From NCBI RefSeq assembly GCF_016117655.1, contig NZ_CP064936.1:992001-1056000 (forward strand): a DNA stretch of 64,000 nucleotides, read 5' to 3'. Both the position numbers and the translations under genes were made by a program. The notes beneath the pieces are model-generated. The model saw only the letters and a program-made list of their open reading frames with translations. It was not told the DNA's origin and made no database searches. The DNA is from Treponema peruense. Its GTDB lineage: Bacteria; Spirochaetota; Spirochaetia; Treponematales; Treponemataceae. Positions 47,415 through 56,677 of this stretch are shown here, in pieces (position 1 is the first letter of the stretch; every line of letters begins with the position of its first letter).

Positions 47415-48359
47415 ATGGAACAGAAGAAACGCGCGGAACGTAACAGGACGCTGACAATTTTGCCGCAGGAAGAAGAAGTATTAAAAAAGAATATTGAAAC
47501 TTTGGAAACTGTAAGCCGGAGCAAAGATTTTATAAACAAAACTGTCAATGCGAATTTAATGGACGTACTTCCGCTCATTCCCGACGGATTTGCAAATCTT
47601 ATTATCATTGACCCGCCGTACAATCTTACAAAAGACTTTAACGGAATGAAATTCAACGCAATGAAAGATAAAAATTACGAAGCTTATCTTGACTCATGGC
47701 TTCCTTTGGTCTGCAAAAAATTAAGTCCGGTTGGAAGCCTGTATCTTTGCGGTGACTGGAAATGCACTTCGTCTCTTCAGCGTGCACTTGAAAAAAATCT
47801 TACTGTAATCAACCGTATTACCTGGCAGCGTGAAAAAGGCCGCGGTGCCAGACAAAACTGGAAAAACGGAATGGAAGACATCTGGTTTGCCGTCAAAAAT
47901 CCTGCGGACTATTATTTTAACGTAGATGCAGTCAAAATAAAAAGAAAAGTAATTGCACCGTATAAAATAGACGGAAAGCCAAAAGACTGGGATGAAGGTG
48001 AAGACGGAAACTTCCGTTTAACATACCCGTCAAATTTCTGGGACGACATTTCAATTCCGTTCTGGTCCATGAGTGAGAATACCGATCACCCGACGCAAAA
48101 GAGCGAAAAACTTTATGCAAAATTAATCCTTGCTTCTTCCAGACCAGGTGACATTGTTTTTGACCCGTTTCTGGGTTCCGGAACAGCAAGTGTTGTTGCA
48201 AAAAAACTCGGCAGAAATTACTGCGGAATCGAACTGAATTACGAATACTGCATGTTCGCAGCAAAACGCCTTCTTATGGCCGGCGATAATAAAGAAATAC
48301 AGGGTTACCGCGACGGCATCTTTTGGGAACGGAACAGCCAGCTGTCTTCCCGCAGGTAA
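47415..48359 (+). CDS. Orphan beta-class DNA methyltransferase (N4/N6)
   Basis: 314 residues. DPPYNL (from 66) is the catalytic motif IV, and FDPFLGSGT (about 249-257), the SAM-binding motif I, comes after it; that order defines the beta class, most of which make N6-methyladenine. HPTQKSEKL is also typical. No restriction gene lies beside it, so it may be a regulatory or epigenetic enzyme, or a partner encoded elsewhere. The recognition sequence cannot be read from the protein. The start is tied to the extended -10 promoter. It diverges from the PUR-domain gene. Confidence 0.85.
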   Translation: MEQKKRAERNRTLTILPQEEEVLKKNIETLETVSRSKDFINKTVNANLMDVLPLIPDGFANLIIIDPPYNLTKDFNGMKFNAMKDKNYEAYLDSWLPLVCKKLSPVGSLYLCGDWKCTSSLQRALEKNLTVINRITWQREKGRGARQNWKNGMEDIWFAVKNPADYYFNVDAVKIKRKVIAPYKIDGKPKDWDEGEDGNFRLTYPSNFWDDISIPFWSMSENTDHPTQKSEKLYAKLILASSRPGDIVFDPFLGSGTASVVAKKLGRNYCGIELNYEYCMFAAKRLLMAGDNKEIQGYRDGIFWERNSQLSSRR

Positions 48360-48433
48360 AAAACGGAATCAATCCGTGACTGCATGAACTTTCGGTAACT
48401 CATGTCAGCAATATTATTTTGTTATGCCTCATC

Positions 48434-49612
48434 TTATTTTGCAAACAGGGCGGCAGTTTTTTTTACGGCTTCAAAAAGTTCGTCCATGGCTTGGGGTGTT
48501 GTAAGCGGGCCAAAACTGAATCTTACTGCGGACTCTTTTTCTTCTGCCGGAAGCTGCATTGTGTCAAGAATAGGTCTTGCGTGTCTTCCTGCAGAACATG
48601 CGCTTCCTGTAGAAATATAAAATCCTTCAGAACTGAGTGCGCGTTCCATTACCTGACCCGGAATTCCTTTGAATGAAGCCTGAATAACCCACGGCGAAAA
48701 TTCGTGTTCAGTATTGTCTGCTGTCCTGCAGTGCGGAATCATTGTGCATGACGGAATTGAAGCAAGTTTTTCTATAAAAGCCGCGGCATATTTTTTCTGA
48801 AGTTCATATCTTTCCATTGCCGTGCTGTTGCGTTCAGAAATAGCATATTTTTCAAGACAAAGGGACATTGCTTCTGCGCCAAAAAGATTTTCTGTTCCGC
48901 TTCTGATGTTTTTTTCCTGTCCGCCGCCCCTTAGAAACGGAACAAATTCTTTTGCCGTGTAAAGAATGCCTATTCCCCTTGGACCGCAGATTTTATGTGC
49001 ACTGAAAGCCGCGCTGTCTATTCCGCTGTGGGTCAGATCAAGCGGTATTTTTCCTGCTGCCTGTACGCAGTCTACATGGAACATTGGTTTTCTTTTTCCG
49101 CGGCAGTGTTCGGTAAGTGCGTCTGCTATTTCATATACAGGCTGAACCGCACCGGTCTCGTTGTTTACGGCCATAACGGTAACAAAAGCCGTGTCATCGT
49201 GAAGGGCCGCAATTACCGCGTCTGCACTTACAAAACCGTTTTTGTCGGGATTGACTGTTATTGTTTTCCAGCCGCAGTTTTCTATCATTTTTGCCATTTC
49301 CCTTATTGCAGGGTGCTCGATGGCGCTTACAAGAACACTTCCTTTTTGCGGGCGCGTCAGAACAGACAAAAGTGCAATGTGGTCGCTTTCTGTACCGCCC
49401 GAAGTAAATGTTACCGTCTGTTCAGGAATTCCCAGTGCAAGGGCTGCGCGTTTTCTTGCGTTTTCAAGTGCTTTTTTTGCGTCGGTTCCGGCTGCATGTA
49501 TGCTAGAAGGATTTGCCCAGTGCTCTGTGGAACACTCAAGTGCTTTCTGAATAATGTCTTTGTCTGCCGGGGATGTTGCTGCCCAGTCAAAATAATGTTC
49601 AGCGCTGATCAT
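48434..49612 (-). CDS. NifS/IscS-like cysteine desulfurase
   Basis: 392 residues of class-V aminotransferase type: YFDWAATSPADK, FTSGGTESDHIAL, AIEHPAIREMA, MAVNNETGAVQPV, FHVDCVQAAGKIPL, PLP lysine K207 in SAHKICGPRG, RSGTEN, and the mobile-loop cysteine C339 in STGSACSAGRH. It mobilises sulphur from cysteine for Fe-S clusters or thio-tRNA. It is encoded directly behind aroB (three bases), not with the NifU-like gene at 5222. Confidence 0.92.
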   Translation of the reverse strand: MISAEHYFDWAATSPADKDIIQKALECSTEHWANPSSIHAAGTDAKKALENARKRAALALGIPEQTVTFTSGGTESDHIALLSVLTRPQKGSVLVSAIEHPAIREMAKMIENCGWKTITVNPDKNGFVSADAVIAALHDDTAFVTVMAVNNETGAVQPVYEIADALTEHCRGKRKPMFHVDCVQAAGKIPLDLTHSGIDSAAFSAHKICGPRGIGILYTAKEFVPFLRGGGQEKNIRSGTENLFGAEAMSLCLEKYAISERNSTAMERYELQKKYAAAFIEKLASIPSCTMIPHCRTADNTEHEFSPWVIQASFKGIPGQVMERALSSEGFYISTGSACSAGRHARPILDTMQLPAEEKESAVRFSFGPLTTPQAMDELFEAVKKTAALFAK

Positions 49613-49615
49613 ATT

Positions 49616-50791
49616 TTATTCCTGTTCCGTAAGTACTGAAAGAATTTCTTCGTCGTCTGCTTCACTTACAAAAGTCTGCTGCGGGCCCGACTGAAGCGTA
49701 AGTCTTATTTTTGCCGAATTGTTCTTTTTGTCTTTTTTCATTGCATTAAGAATCAGAGTGGCTGTTTTTTCTGAAGGAATGTTTTTAAGCGCACTGTGCA
49801 CGGCCCCTGTTTCGTATCCGTAAAGGGCAAGCGTTTTTAATGTCTTATCTGCAAATTCTTTTGAACATACACCGCGGGCAAGCGATACACAAACTGCCCT
49901 TGACATTCCCCAGGCAACAGCTTCACCGTGTGTTACTTTTCCAAGTCCGGCAACAGACTCAAGCGCATGTCCGAAAGTGTGGCCGTAGTTAAGAAAGGCT
50001 CTGTCTCCGTGTTCCCTGAAGTCTTCTGAAACAATCTTTGCCTTTGCACGCGCACACTGTTCCACTATTCCATCAAGAACATCCTGTTCCCGTTTCATAA
50101 CAGAATCTTTTTGTGAAAGAAAAAGTTCTGTAAGTTCAGCAGAAAAAAGAAATGCTGTTTTAATTGCTTCTGCCAGTCCTGAAATGAATTCATTCTGCGG
50201 AAGAGTCTGTATAAAACTGCTCCAGATGTGGATGTTTTTTGCAGGGTAGAATGCACCTATCATATTCTTGTAGCTTTCAAAGTCACAGCCGGTTTTTCCG
50301 CCTACAGACGCATCTACATCGGCAAGAAGTGTTGTGGGAACAAATTCTGCAAGGACGCCTCTTTTGAACATTGAAGCGGCAAACCCCGTCATGTCGCATA
50401 CAACACCGCCGCCTATGCCCGTAAAAATGCAGTTTCTGTTGAAGTTGCCTTCAAGCGCGGTTCTTACTATTGAAAGTACGCTTTCTATTGTTTTGAATTT
50501 TTCGCCTGCACCAAGGATTATGAGTGCATCTTTGCCGCGTGTAAAGGTTTCGGCGGTTTTTCCTGCATGGGATTCTGCGTCAGCCTTAAAGGAAGATGTG
50601 AACGTTCTCATGCAGGGAAGGGCTGCTATTGTTGTATCGGTAACAAACAGTCTGCGTGCATCTGTTTTATTTTCTTCAAAAAAGAATTTGTTAAGGTCAG
50701 GACTGTTTTTGTGAAAAATTATTTTTGTTTCGTCAAATCCTGAATTTTCGGGATATCTGAGTGTGTAAACATTCTGTGCATTCTGAGTCAT
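49616..50791 (-). CDS. aroB: 3-dehydroquinate synthase
   Basis: 391 residues: GAGEKFKTIESVLSIV, GIGGGVVCDMTGFAASMFKRG (NAD site), VPTTLLADVDASVGGKTGCDF, GLAEAIKTA, and LNYGHTFGHALE with the metal-binding histidines. It performs the second step of the shikimate route to aromatic amino acids. The order is tmk, hypothetical, aroB, nifS-like on the minus strand; nine bases separate it from the previous gene. No other shikimate gene is in the window. Confidence 0.95.
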   Translation of the reverse strand: MTQNAQNVYTLRYPENSGFDETKIIFHKNSPDLNKFFFEENKTDARRLFVTDTTIAALPCMRTFTSSFKADAESHAGKTAETFTRGKDALIILGAGEKFKTIESVLSIVRTALEGNFNRNCIFTGIGGGVVCDMTGFAASMFKRGVLAEFVPTTLLADVDASVGGKTGCDFESYKNMIGAFYPAKNIHIWSSFIQTLPQNEFISGLAEAIKTAFLFSAELTELFLSQKDSVMKREQDVLDGIVEQCARAKAKIVSEDFREHGDRAFLNYGHTFGHALESVAGLGKVTHGEAVAWGMSRAVCVSLARGVCSKEFADKTLKTLALYGYETGAVHSALKNIPSEKTATLILNAMKKDKKNNSAKIRLTLQSGPQQTFVSEADDEEILSVLTEQE

Positions 50792-50800
50792 GCGGCTATT

Positions 50801-51433
50801 TTAATAGCTTTTTGAATTCATTGCAACGAGGTCAGAAATTACTTTGTCCAGTCTTGAAAGTTCACGGTTCAGAATATTTTTGTAGGAAAGCTTTCCCGTA
50901 TTTATCCGTTCCCTTTCGTCTTCCCAGTTCTGAAGGCCGGTAATATACATAAAACCAAACTTTTTTGAACCTGCTTTTTCTGCCCAGAGTTCTGCTTCCT
51001 TCCAGTAAGTGTAGCCCGCTGTGTAGCAGGATTTTGCTTTTTCAAGATTCCGAAGGTATTCGTCTTTCCACGGGGCGTCGTAAAAAACAGCGGCTTTTTT
51101 GTCATAAATGCGGCCGAGCCTCAGGTGCTGTTCAATGAGCTTAAGGTTTATGTGCATCTGAAAAAGATAGCGGTATTTTTCCCACTGCAACTCGTTTTCT
51201 ATCTTTGTATATGCATAAAGCGGGTTTGCAAAGTCGGCCTTGGCAGCCTGTTCCAGCCAATAAATGTTTTCTATACAGTCGTCGGGCAGCTGGCTGTAGT
51301 GAACGTGGTACAACTTAAGGTAGTCTTCCTTGTACTTGACCATGTATGACTGGGCTTTCTGCGGAACCAGAATGGCAGCCAGAATGAGGGCGAGAATAAA
51401 TTTTAATCTGTTAAGTTTTGCAGGGAATTTCAC
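50801..51433 (-). CDS. Secreted hypothetical protein
   Basis: 210 residues. A signal peptide (MKFPAKLNRLKFILALILAAILVPQKAQS) leads into an aromatic- and charge-rich helical protein (YLKLYHVHYSQLPDDCIENIYWLEQAAKADFANPLYAYTKIENELQWEKYRYLFQMHINLKLIEQHLRLG). I recognise no family name, though it resembles conserved treponemal exported proteins. Its start overlaps the tmk stop by four bases (ATGA), so it is coupled to tmk. Confidence 0.65.
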   Translation of the reverse strand: MKFPAKLNRLKFILALILAAILVPQKAQSYMVKYKEDYLKLYHVHYSQLPDDCIENIYWLEQAAKADFANPLYAYTKIENELQWEKYRYLFQMHINLKLIEQHLRLGRIYDKKAAVFYDAPWKDEYLRNLEKAKSCYTAGYTYWKEAELWAEKAGSKKFGFMYITGLQNWEDERERINTGKLSYKNILNRELSRLDKVISDLVAMNSKSY

Positions 51434-52080
51434 GCTTTCATTATCGGAAGGTCGGCGATGTTAGTCCATATTATTTCAGAGATTTTTTCTACCGGAAGGG
51501 TTGCATCTATGTCTACAATTTTCATTCCGCTTCCTTTTTCGCCGCGGTATTCGTCTATAGCTTTTCTGTACTCAATTACGGTTTTTTCAAGAAAGTCAAG
51601 CTTTTCGTAAATTTCTCTGGAACCGCGTGAATCTACTCTGGAAAGGGCAGTTTTTGCGTCTATGTCAAAATAGAACAGAAGTTCAGGCAGCGGGAAAAGT
51701 GAATTGAGCATGCGCGGAACACTGGGGCTGCAGTCGATGCTCTGGTATGCAAGGCTTGAAAAAATATATCTGTCGCAGACAACGCATTTTCCCTGACCGC
51801 ACGCTTTTTTTATTCCGCCGCAAAGAATGCCGTCTTCTGAAAAACTTATGTCTGCGTTAAGGTGTTCGTTTCTGTCTGCCGCAAAAAGATATGCTGCCGT
51901 TTCATTTGTAACGGGAACGTTTCCGCCAAGCATGGAACGAAGAAATTTTCCTACGGGAGAGCGGCTGGGTTCCGCAGTAAAAAGAAAGTTGCTGCCGCAT
52001 TTTTTCTTTAAAATATTAAGTTGCGTAGTTGTTCCGGCACCGTCTATTCCTTCAAAAACTATGAAATTTTCAAGAATCAT
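51430..52080 (-). CDS. tmk: Thymidylate kinase with altered P-loop
   Basis: 216 residues: FEGIDGAGTTTQ (9-20), FLFTAEPSRSPVG, VVCDRYIFSSLAYQ and LLFYFDIDAKTALSRVDSRG fit dTMP kinase. The P-loop normally reads GxDGxGKST; here the invariant lysine position is Thr (GAGTTT). Similar forms are recalled from other treponemes, so this is probably a lineage trait of a working enzyme and not a defect. It has a GGAG ribosome site eight bases before the ATG. It diverges from tamB. Confidence 0.88.
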   Translation of the reverse strand: MILENFIVFEGIDGAGTTTQLNILKKKCGSNFLFTAEPSRSPVGKFLRSMLGGNVPVTNETAAYLFAADRNEHLNADISFSEDGILCGGIKKACGQGKCVVCDRYIFSSLAYQSIDCSPSVPRMLNSLFPLPELLFYFDIDAKTALSRVDSRGSREIYEKLDFLEKTVIEYRKAIDEYRGEKGSGMKIVDIDATLPVEKISEIIWTNIADLPIMKA

Positions 52081-52170
52081 TTTTTATGCTCCTATTTTAA
52101 ATAAGAAAAGACATTATGAATTATTGTATATCTTTTTTTTGTTTTCTGATAGAATACAATTTGCGGCCCT

Positions 52171-55100
52171 ATGAAATCAAGAGCGTTTAGGACAATAACC
52201 GGAAGTTTTATTTTTTTACTCATAATTGCGGTCGTCGCTGCCGCTCTTCAGCCGGTTTATCATGCCGTTGATTCTGCCCTCAAAACCTGCGAATCTGTTT
52301 TTAAAACGCGTCTTTCAAAAGAAACAGGGCTGGGGCTTTCCTACAAGTCTCTTTCGCCGTCCCTTCTTACCGGAATACGCATTAAGGGAATAGTCCTTTA
52401 TGAAACCGAAAATGATGCACCAATTCTTTCGGTAAGCAATGCGGTTCTAGGTTACAGTCTGCCCAAAATCATAAAAGGTGACTTTTCGCGTGCATTTACT
52501 CGCCTTGTTCTGACTGACGTTTCACTTGACTTTAGCGACAGCCGCTATAAGGCAATTCTTGACCGGCTGGGTTCATCCGGTGCGAACAACGGGGCAGACG
52601 GGGCTGCGGTTTCCGAAAAAAAAGCACCGCATTCATCAGATTCTTCCGACGCAACAGGAGAAGGTTTTGCTTCTGTTCTGGATTTCATTAAGGATGCACT
52701 TTTTTCACTGCCGTTTGATGTTCAGATAAGAAACATGAATCTTGGTTATGAAGTTGGGAACGACAGTTTTCATGCCGTACTCAACGACCTTTTTGTAAGG
52801 AAGGACGGGCTCAATTCTTCACTCTATTCCCGTGTTTCAGGCTATGCCTTTGCAAGACTTTCTGCACTTGGCTCAAAAACAGCAGGGTTCAGGTTCAGGG
52901 CAGAAGGAAATTTATTGAGCGTTTTTTCGGGAAGTTCGTGCAGAATCCTTTTGGACAGCTATTCCCGTGCAGACTACACACCGCGCAGAATGGAATATCT
53001 TCTTCATTATTCCAGCCCGGAATTTGTTTTAAGGTCAACGCAGCGTATTCTGCCGTATGCAGTCCAGATTGTGCTTGACAGGGATAGCCTTGATTTAAGC
53101 GCGGAACTTACTGCTCAGAATCTTGATCCCTTTGCACTTCTCGGAAATTCCTATTCGCTCAAACAATTTTCAAAGTTCCGGGGAAGTACGCTTTCGGGAA
53201 GTGCCGGTTTCGGAATAAATCTTGAAACTTTCCGCTACAAATGGAATGCGGACTTGAGCGCTTCACTTTCAAAGTCAATTGCTTCAGGCGGTCAGCAGGT
53301 TTCTGTCCGGGCTTTTGGCGACGATTCTTCTGTTACGGTAAAAAATCTTTCGGCAAAGGGACAGATTGCAGCGCTGTCTTTTGAAGGAAGCCTGGATCTT
53401 AAGGACAAAAGTCCGTCGGGAAGTCTTGAACTTGAACATTTTGTTCTTCCAAACGGCGGAATAATTTCGGGAAGCCTTTTGTGCAGCCCTGACAAAAACG
53501 GATTTTCGCTCTTTGTTCCCGAACTTTCGCTTGGTACAAGAAAATTTTCGCATATAGACATTTCTGTTCAGAATGAAGACAACGGCTCTTTAGGGTTTTC
53601 TGCCGAAGTTTTTGACTATTCACATTCAGAATATGACAATCCCGGAAAAATTATTGCCGACGGCTCTTTTTCATACAAAAACAATCCTTATCTGCAGGCT
53701 TCGGTAAGCGTAGACAGTTTTTTTGTTGATTCTGCGGTTTATGCTGCGGCCTTTTTTGCTGAAGGGAATTCTCCTGGCGGCATTTCTTCGGTGGCGGCAT
53801 CCCTTGCGCCCTATATTACAAGTACGGAATTTTATATTTCCACGAATTTCAGCGGAATTACCTTTAACGTGCCCTATGCCGTTTTTGCAAATACAGAGAA
53901 GGATAGGGAAATGCTCTTTCTTTCATTCGACGGAACAGAAACTGCCCTTCAGGTAAGCCAGCTGGAACTTCTTTACGGCGGCAACTCGTTAAACGCAACT
54001 CTTGAAGCTGATTTTTCACCTGTAGACAAACAGGCCGCATTCCGCACGAACTTTAACCTTAATTCCATACCGTATTCGCTTTCGGGAACTTATGCTCTCG
54101 GGGAATGGATAAGCGTAATAGGTGACTACGGATTCAACGCTTCTGTAAATTTGGGAAAGTCTTGCGGTGGAACACTTGATTTTTCTTCCCTGCCGCTGTC
54201 TCTGGGAAAATACATGCTGTCCCTTTCTGCCATTGCCGAGTTCAGCTTTACATCGGCAGAAGACTTTAACGTAACGCTTTCAAATCTTACCGTGGATGAA
54301 ATTACGGGACTTGTTCCGGGTAAGCCTAAATTTTCACTTGCAGCCACTGCAGACCAGAGCGGAATTGTACTTTCTTCACTTTCTTACAACGACACAATTT
54401 CCTATCTTCAGGGGTGGGGATATTTTCTGTGGAATATAAACGACGGAATCTTTGACAGCATGAATTTCAATCTTACGGCTGCAAATGATGTTACCAAAGA
54501 AAGTGTGACTCTTGCAGGCGATTTGTCAAACCCCATGCGGCAAAAACTTGATTTTGACACGCTCACAAAGGACTGCTACTTTTCTGCACAGGCAGATGTA
54601 AAATCTTTCCCGTGCGCGCGCTTTCTTTCGGAACAGGACGGCTCTGATACGGTTACTGCAACGATTACGGCCAGCGGTACTTTTGAAAACCCGTATATTT
54701 CTGCCCAGGTAAAAGAACTTTCGCTTAACGCAGGCGGTTCAACTCTTAAAGCCAGCGGAAATGCCTCTATTATGGAAGGAATTCTTACTGTTCCGCAACT
54801 TAACGGCAGCTGGAAAAACTTTACGCTTGAAAGTTCCGGGTCAAAAGTAGATTTAATGGCTTTTGAAGGTTCTGCATCCCTTTCTTTGTCAATGACAGGC
54901 GGGCAGAATTCGTTTACGGCGCCGATGCAGTTTACTCTGACAAACCTTTCGCCCTTTACCCGGAACACATTTGCTGTTCCCGAAGCTTTTTCGGTGGAAT
55001 TTGACTGTGCTGGAATTTCGGGTGCAATGAAAGACAAACTTCCCCCTGTCCATATTTCGCTTATCCGTTCCCCCGGGCGCTGGGATATCATGACCGACGA

Positions 55101-56664
55101 AAACCTTGGTGCATACGGGGAATTCCTTGATGACGGTTCGCTGAGTCTTATGGTAAGGGAAGACAGGCCGCTTAATTTTAATCTTGACGGAACTCTGGTC
55201 AACGGGCTTATGAATCTTTCTGTCCGTAACCTTTACTGCGATACAGGTCGCTTTTCGTTCCTGTTCAATTCGCAGTTTTTCAGCGTGTACAGCGGTTTTG
55301 TAAATGCAAACCTTACACTGTCTGGGCTTGCGTCAGATCCCGATATTGACGGTTCTGCAGTTGTTACAGACTTTGACTTCAACATTCCGGTTTATATTCC
55401 GGAACATTTCAAGGCACATGAGGTTTCTGTCGAATTTACGCAGGATGAAATTGTTATTCCCGAGACAATATTTTCGGTAAAAGACGGAAGGGTTGCGGCC
55501 GATGCATACGTTAGCTTGGACAGACTTTCTGTTACTTCGCTTGAGTTGAATGTAGAAACTGAACGCAACCGCGATATTCCTGTTGATGTAAAAACACCTC
55601 TTGTACGCGTAACGGGACGGACTTCGGTTAAGGCTACTCTTGGAATAGAAGACAACGTTGTGGGAATAGACGGTTCCATTGCCTTGAGAAATGCAGAAAT
55701 TTCATTTATCACAAACTTTGGAACAAACCAGGCGCCCCAGTCAGAAGAAGTAAGGTCAGATGCACCTTCGTCGCCGCTGGATTTGAGCCTAAACCTTGAT
55801 CTTCTTGTAGGACAGAAAGTTCAGATTATACTGAATCCGCTTCTGCGCGGTCTTGTTGCCCCTGCCACACCGATACAAGTCTTCCTTGACACGGCGTCCG
55901 AGCTCTGGTCGGTAAAAGGCGACATTGTACTCCGGGGCGGTGAAATATCTTATTTGAGCCGCAACTTTTATCTGAAGGAAGGCCGCCTTATAATGGATGA
56001 AACACAGAACGGTTTTGACCCAAACATAACAGTACGTGCAGAAACCAGGGAACATGATGACAACGGTGAGCCGGTTACAATCTCACTTTCTGCAATAAGC
56101 CAGGATCTTTCTAGCTTCAGCGCAACACTTTCTTCAAGCCCCGCCAAGTCAGAAAGTGAAATTCTTTCCCTTCTGGGACAGATTGCTACAGGAGATAGCG
56201 ATTCCGTAGGAAATTTCCTTGTTGCGGGAGTAGATTACGGCGTTCAGGTTACGGTTTTGCGAAAACTCGAAAATGCATTGCGTGATTTATGTAATTTTGA
56301 TATATTTTCAATACGTACAACCCTTCTGCAGAATACAATCAGACAGGGATTCAATATGAACACCGAATCCGAGAAAGGTTCAATTATAAGTAACTTATTT
56401 GATAATTCGACTGTTTATATAGGAAAATACTTTGGAAGCACTATCTATGCCGATGCACTTATGCACTGGACTTACGATAAGAGCAGAGCCGATGCTTCGG
56501 GTGCAGATGCTGGCGGTGGTCTTGTATTCCAGCCCGAAATCGGACTTGAGCTGGATGCCCCGTTTGCAAACATACGTTGGAATTTTGCTCCTGATATAGG
56601 TCAGCTGCAGAAATCCTGGGTTCCGGCTACTTCCATTACTCTGTCATGGAGAATTTCGTTTTAA
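52171..56664 (+). CDS. tamB: TamB-like translocation/assembly protein
   Basis: 1497 residues, in the size range of TamB (about 1260 in E. coli). One N-terminal membrane helix (IFLLIIAVVAAALQPVY) anchors a very long periplasmic beta-rich protein; the C-terminal DUF490 domain is visible from about 1150, including GGEISYLSRNFYLKEGRLIMD and SESEILSLLGQIATGDSD, ending WAPATSITLSWRISF-like. TamB-type proteins bridge the inner membrane to BamA or TamA and carry lipid or assist barrel proteins. The next gene is bamA, as in T. pallidum. No ribosome site is seen; a TAGAAT box lies 15 bases before the ATG. Confidence 0.9.
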   Translation: MKSRAFRTITGSFIFLLIIAVVAAALQPVYHAVDSALKTCESVFKTRLSKETGLGLSYKSLSPSLLTGIRIKGIVLYETENDAPILSVSNAVLGYSLPKIIKGDFSRAFTRLVLTDVSLDFSDSRYKAILDRLGSSGANNGADGAAVSEKKAPHSSDSSDATGEGFASVLDFIKDALFSLPFDVQIRNMNLGYEVGNDSFHAVLNDLFVRKDGLNSSLYSRVSGYAFARLSALGSKTAGFRFRAEGNLLSVFSGSSCRILLDSYSRADYTPRRMEYLLHYSSPEFVLRSTQRILPYAVQIVLDRDSLDLSAELTAQNLDPFALLGNSYSLKQFSKFRGSTLSGSAGFGINLETFRYKWNADLSASLSKSIASGGQQVSVRAFGDDSSVTVKNLSAKGQIAALSFEGSLDLKDKSPSGSLELEHFVLPNGGIISGSLLCSPDKNGFSLFVPELSLGTRKFSHIDISVQNEDNGSLGFSAEVFDYSHSEYDNPGKIIADGSFSYKNNPYLQASVSVDSFFVDSAVYAAAFFAEGNSPGGISSVAASLAPYITSTEFYISTNFSGITFNVPYAVFANTEKDREMLFLSFDGTETALQVSQLELLYGGNSLNATLEADFSPVDKQAAFRTNFNLNSIPYSLSGTYALGEWISVIGDYGFNASVNLGKSCGGTLDFSSLPLSLGKYMLSLSAIAEFSFTSAEDFNVTLSNLTVDEITGLVPGKPKFSLAATADQSGIVLSSLSYNDTISYLQGWGYFLWNINDGIFDSMNFNLTAANDVTKESVTLAGDLSNPMRQKLDFDTLTKDCYFSAQADVKSFPCARFLSEQDGSDTVTATITASGTFENPYISAQVKELSLNAGGSTLKASGNASIMEGILTVPQLNGSWKNFTLESSGSKVDLMAFEGSASLSLSMTGGQNSFTAPMQFTLTNLSPFTRNTFAVPEAFSVEFDCAGISGAMKDKLPPVHISLIRSPGRWDIMTDENLGAYGEFLDDGSLSLMVREDRPLNFNLDGTLVNGLMNLSVRNLYCDTGRFSFLFNSQFFSVYSGFVNANLTLSGLASDPDIDGSAVVTDFDFNIPVYIPEHFKAHEVSVEFTQDEIVIPETIFSVKDGRVAADAYVSLDRLSVTSLELNVETERNRDIPVDVKTPLVRVTGRTSVKATLGIEDNVVGIDGSIALRNAEISFITNFGTNQAPQSEEVRSDAPSSPLDLSLNLDLLVGQKVQIILNPLLRGLVAPATPIQVFLDTASELWSVKGDIVLRGGEISYLSRNFYLKEGRLIMDETQNGFDPNITVRAETREHDDNGEPVTISLSAISQDLSSFSATLSSSPAKSESEILSLLGQIATGDSDSVGNFLVAGVDYGVQVTVLRKLENALRDLCNFDIFSIRTTLLQNTIRQGFNMNTESEKGSIISNLFDNSTVYIGKYFGSTIYADALMHWTYDKSRADASGADAGGGLVFQPEIGLELDAPFANIRWNFAPDIGQLQKSWVPATSITLSWRISF

Positions 56665-56677
56665 AAAAGAGGAATTT

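Noticed and set aside
48995-49639. A 214-codon plus-strand frame over the NifS-like gene.
   Set aside because: Cys/Tyr/Phe-rich antisense shadow; the desulfurase motifs are unambiguous.
54576-55202. A 208-codon minus-strand frame inside tamB.
   Set aside because: Antisense shadow with no promoter or ribosome site and no domain.
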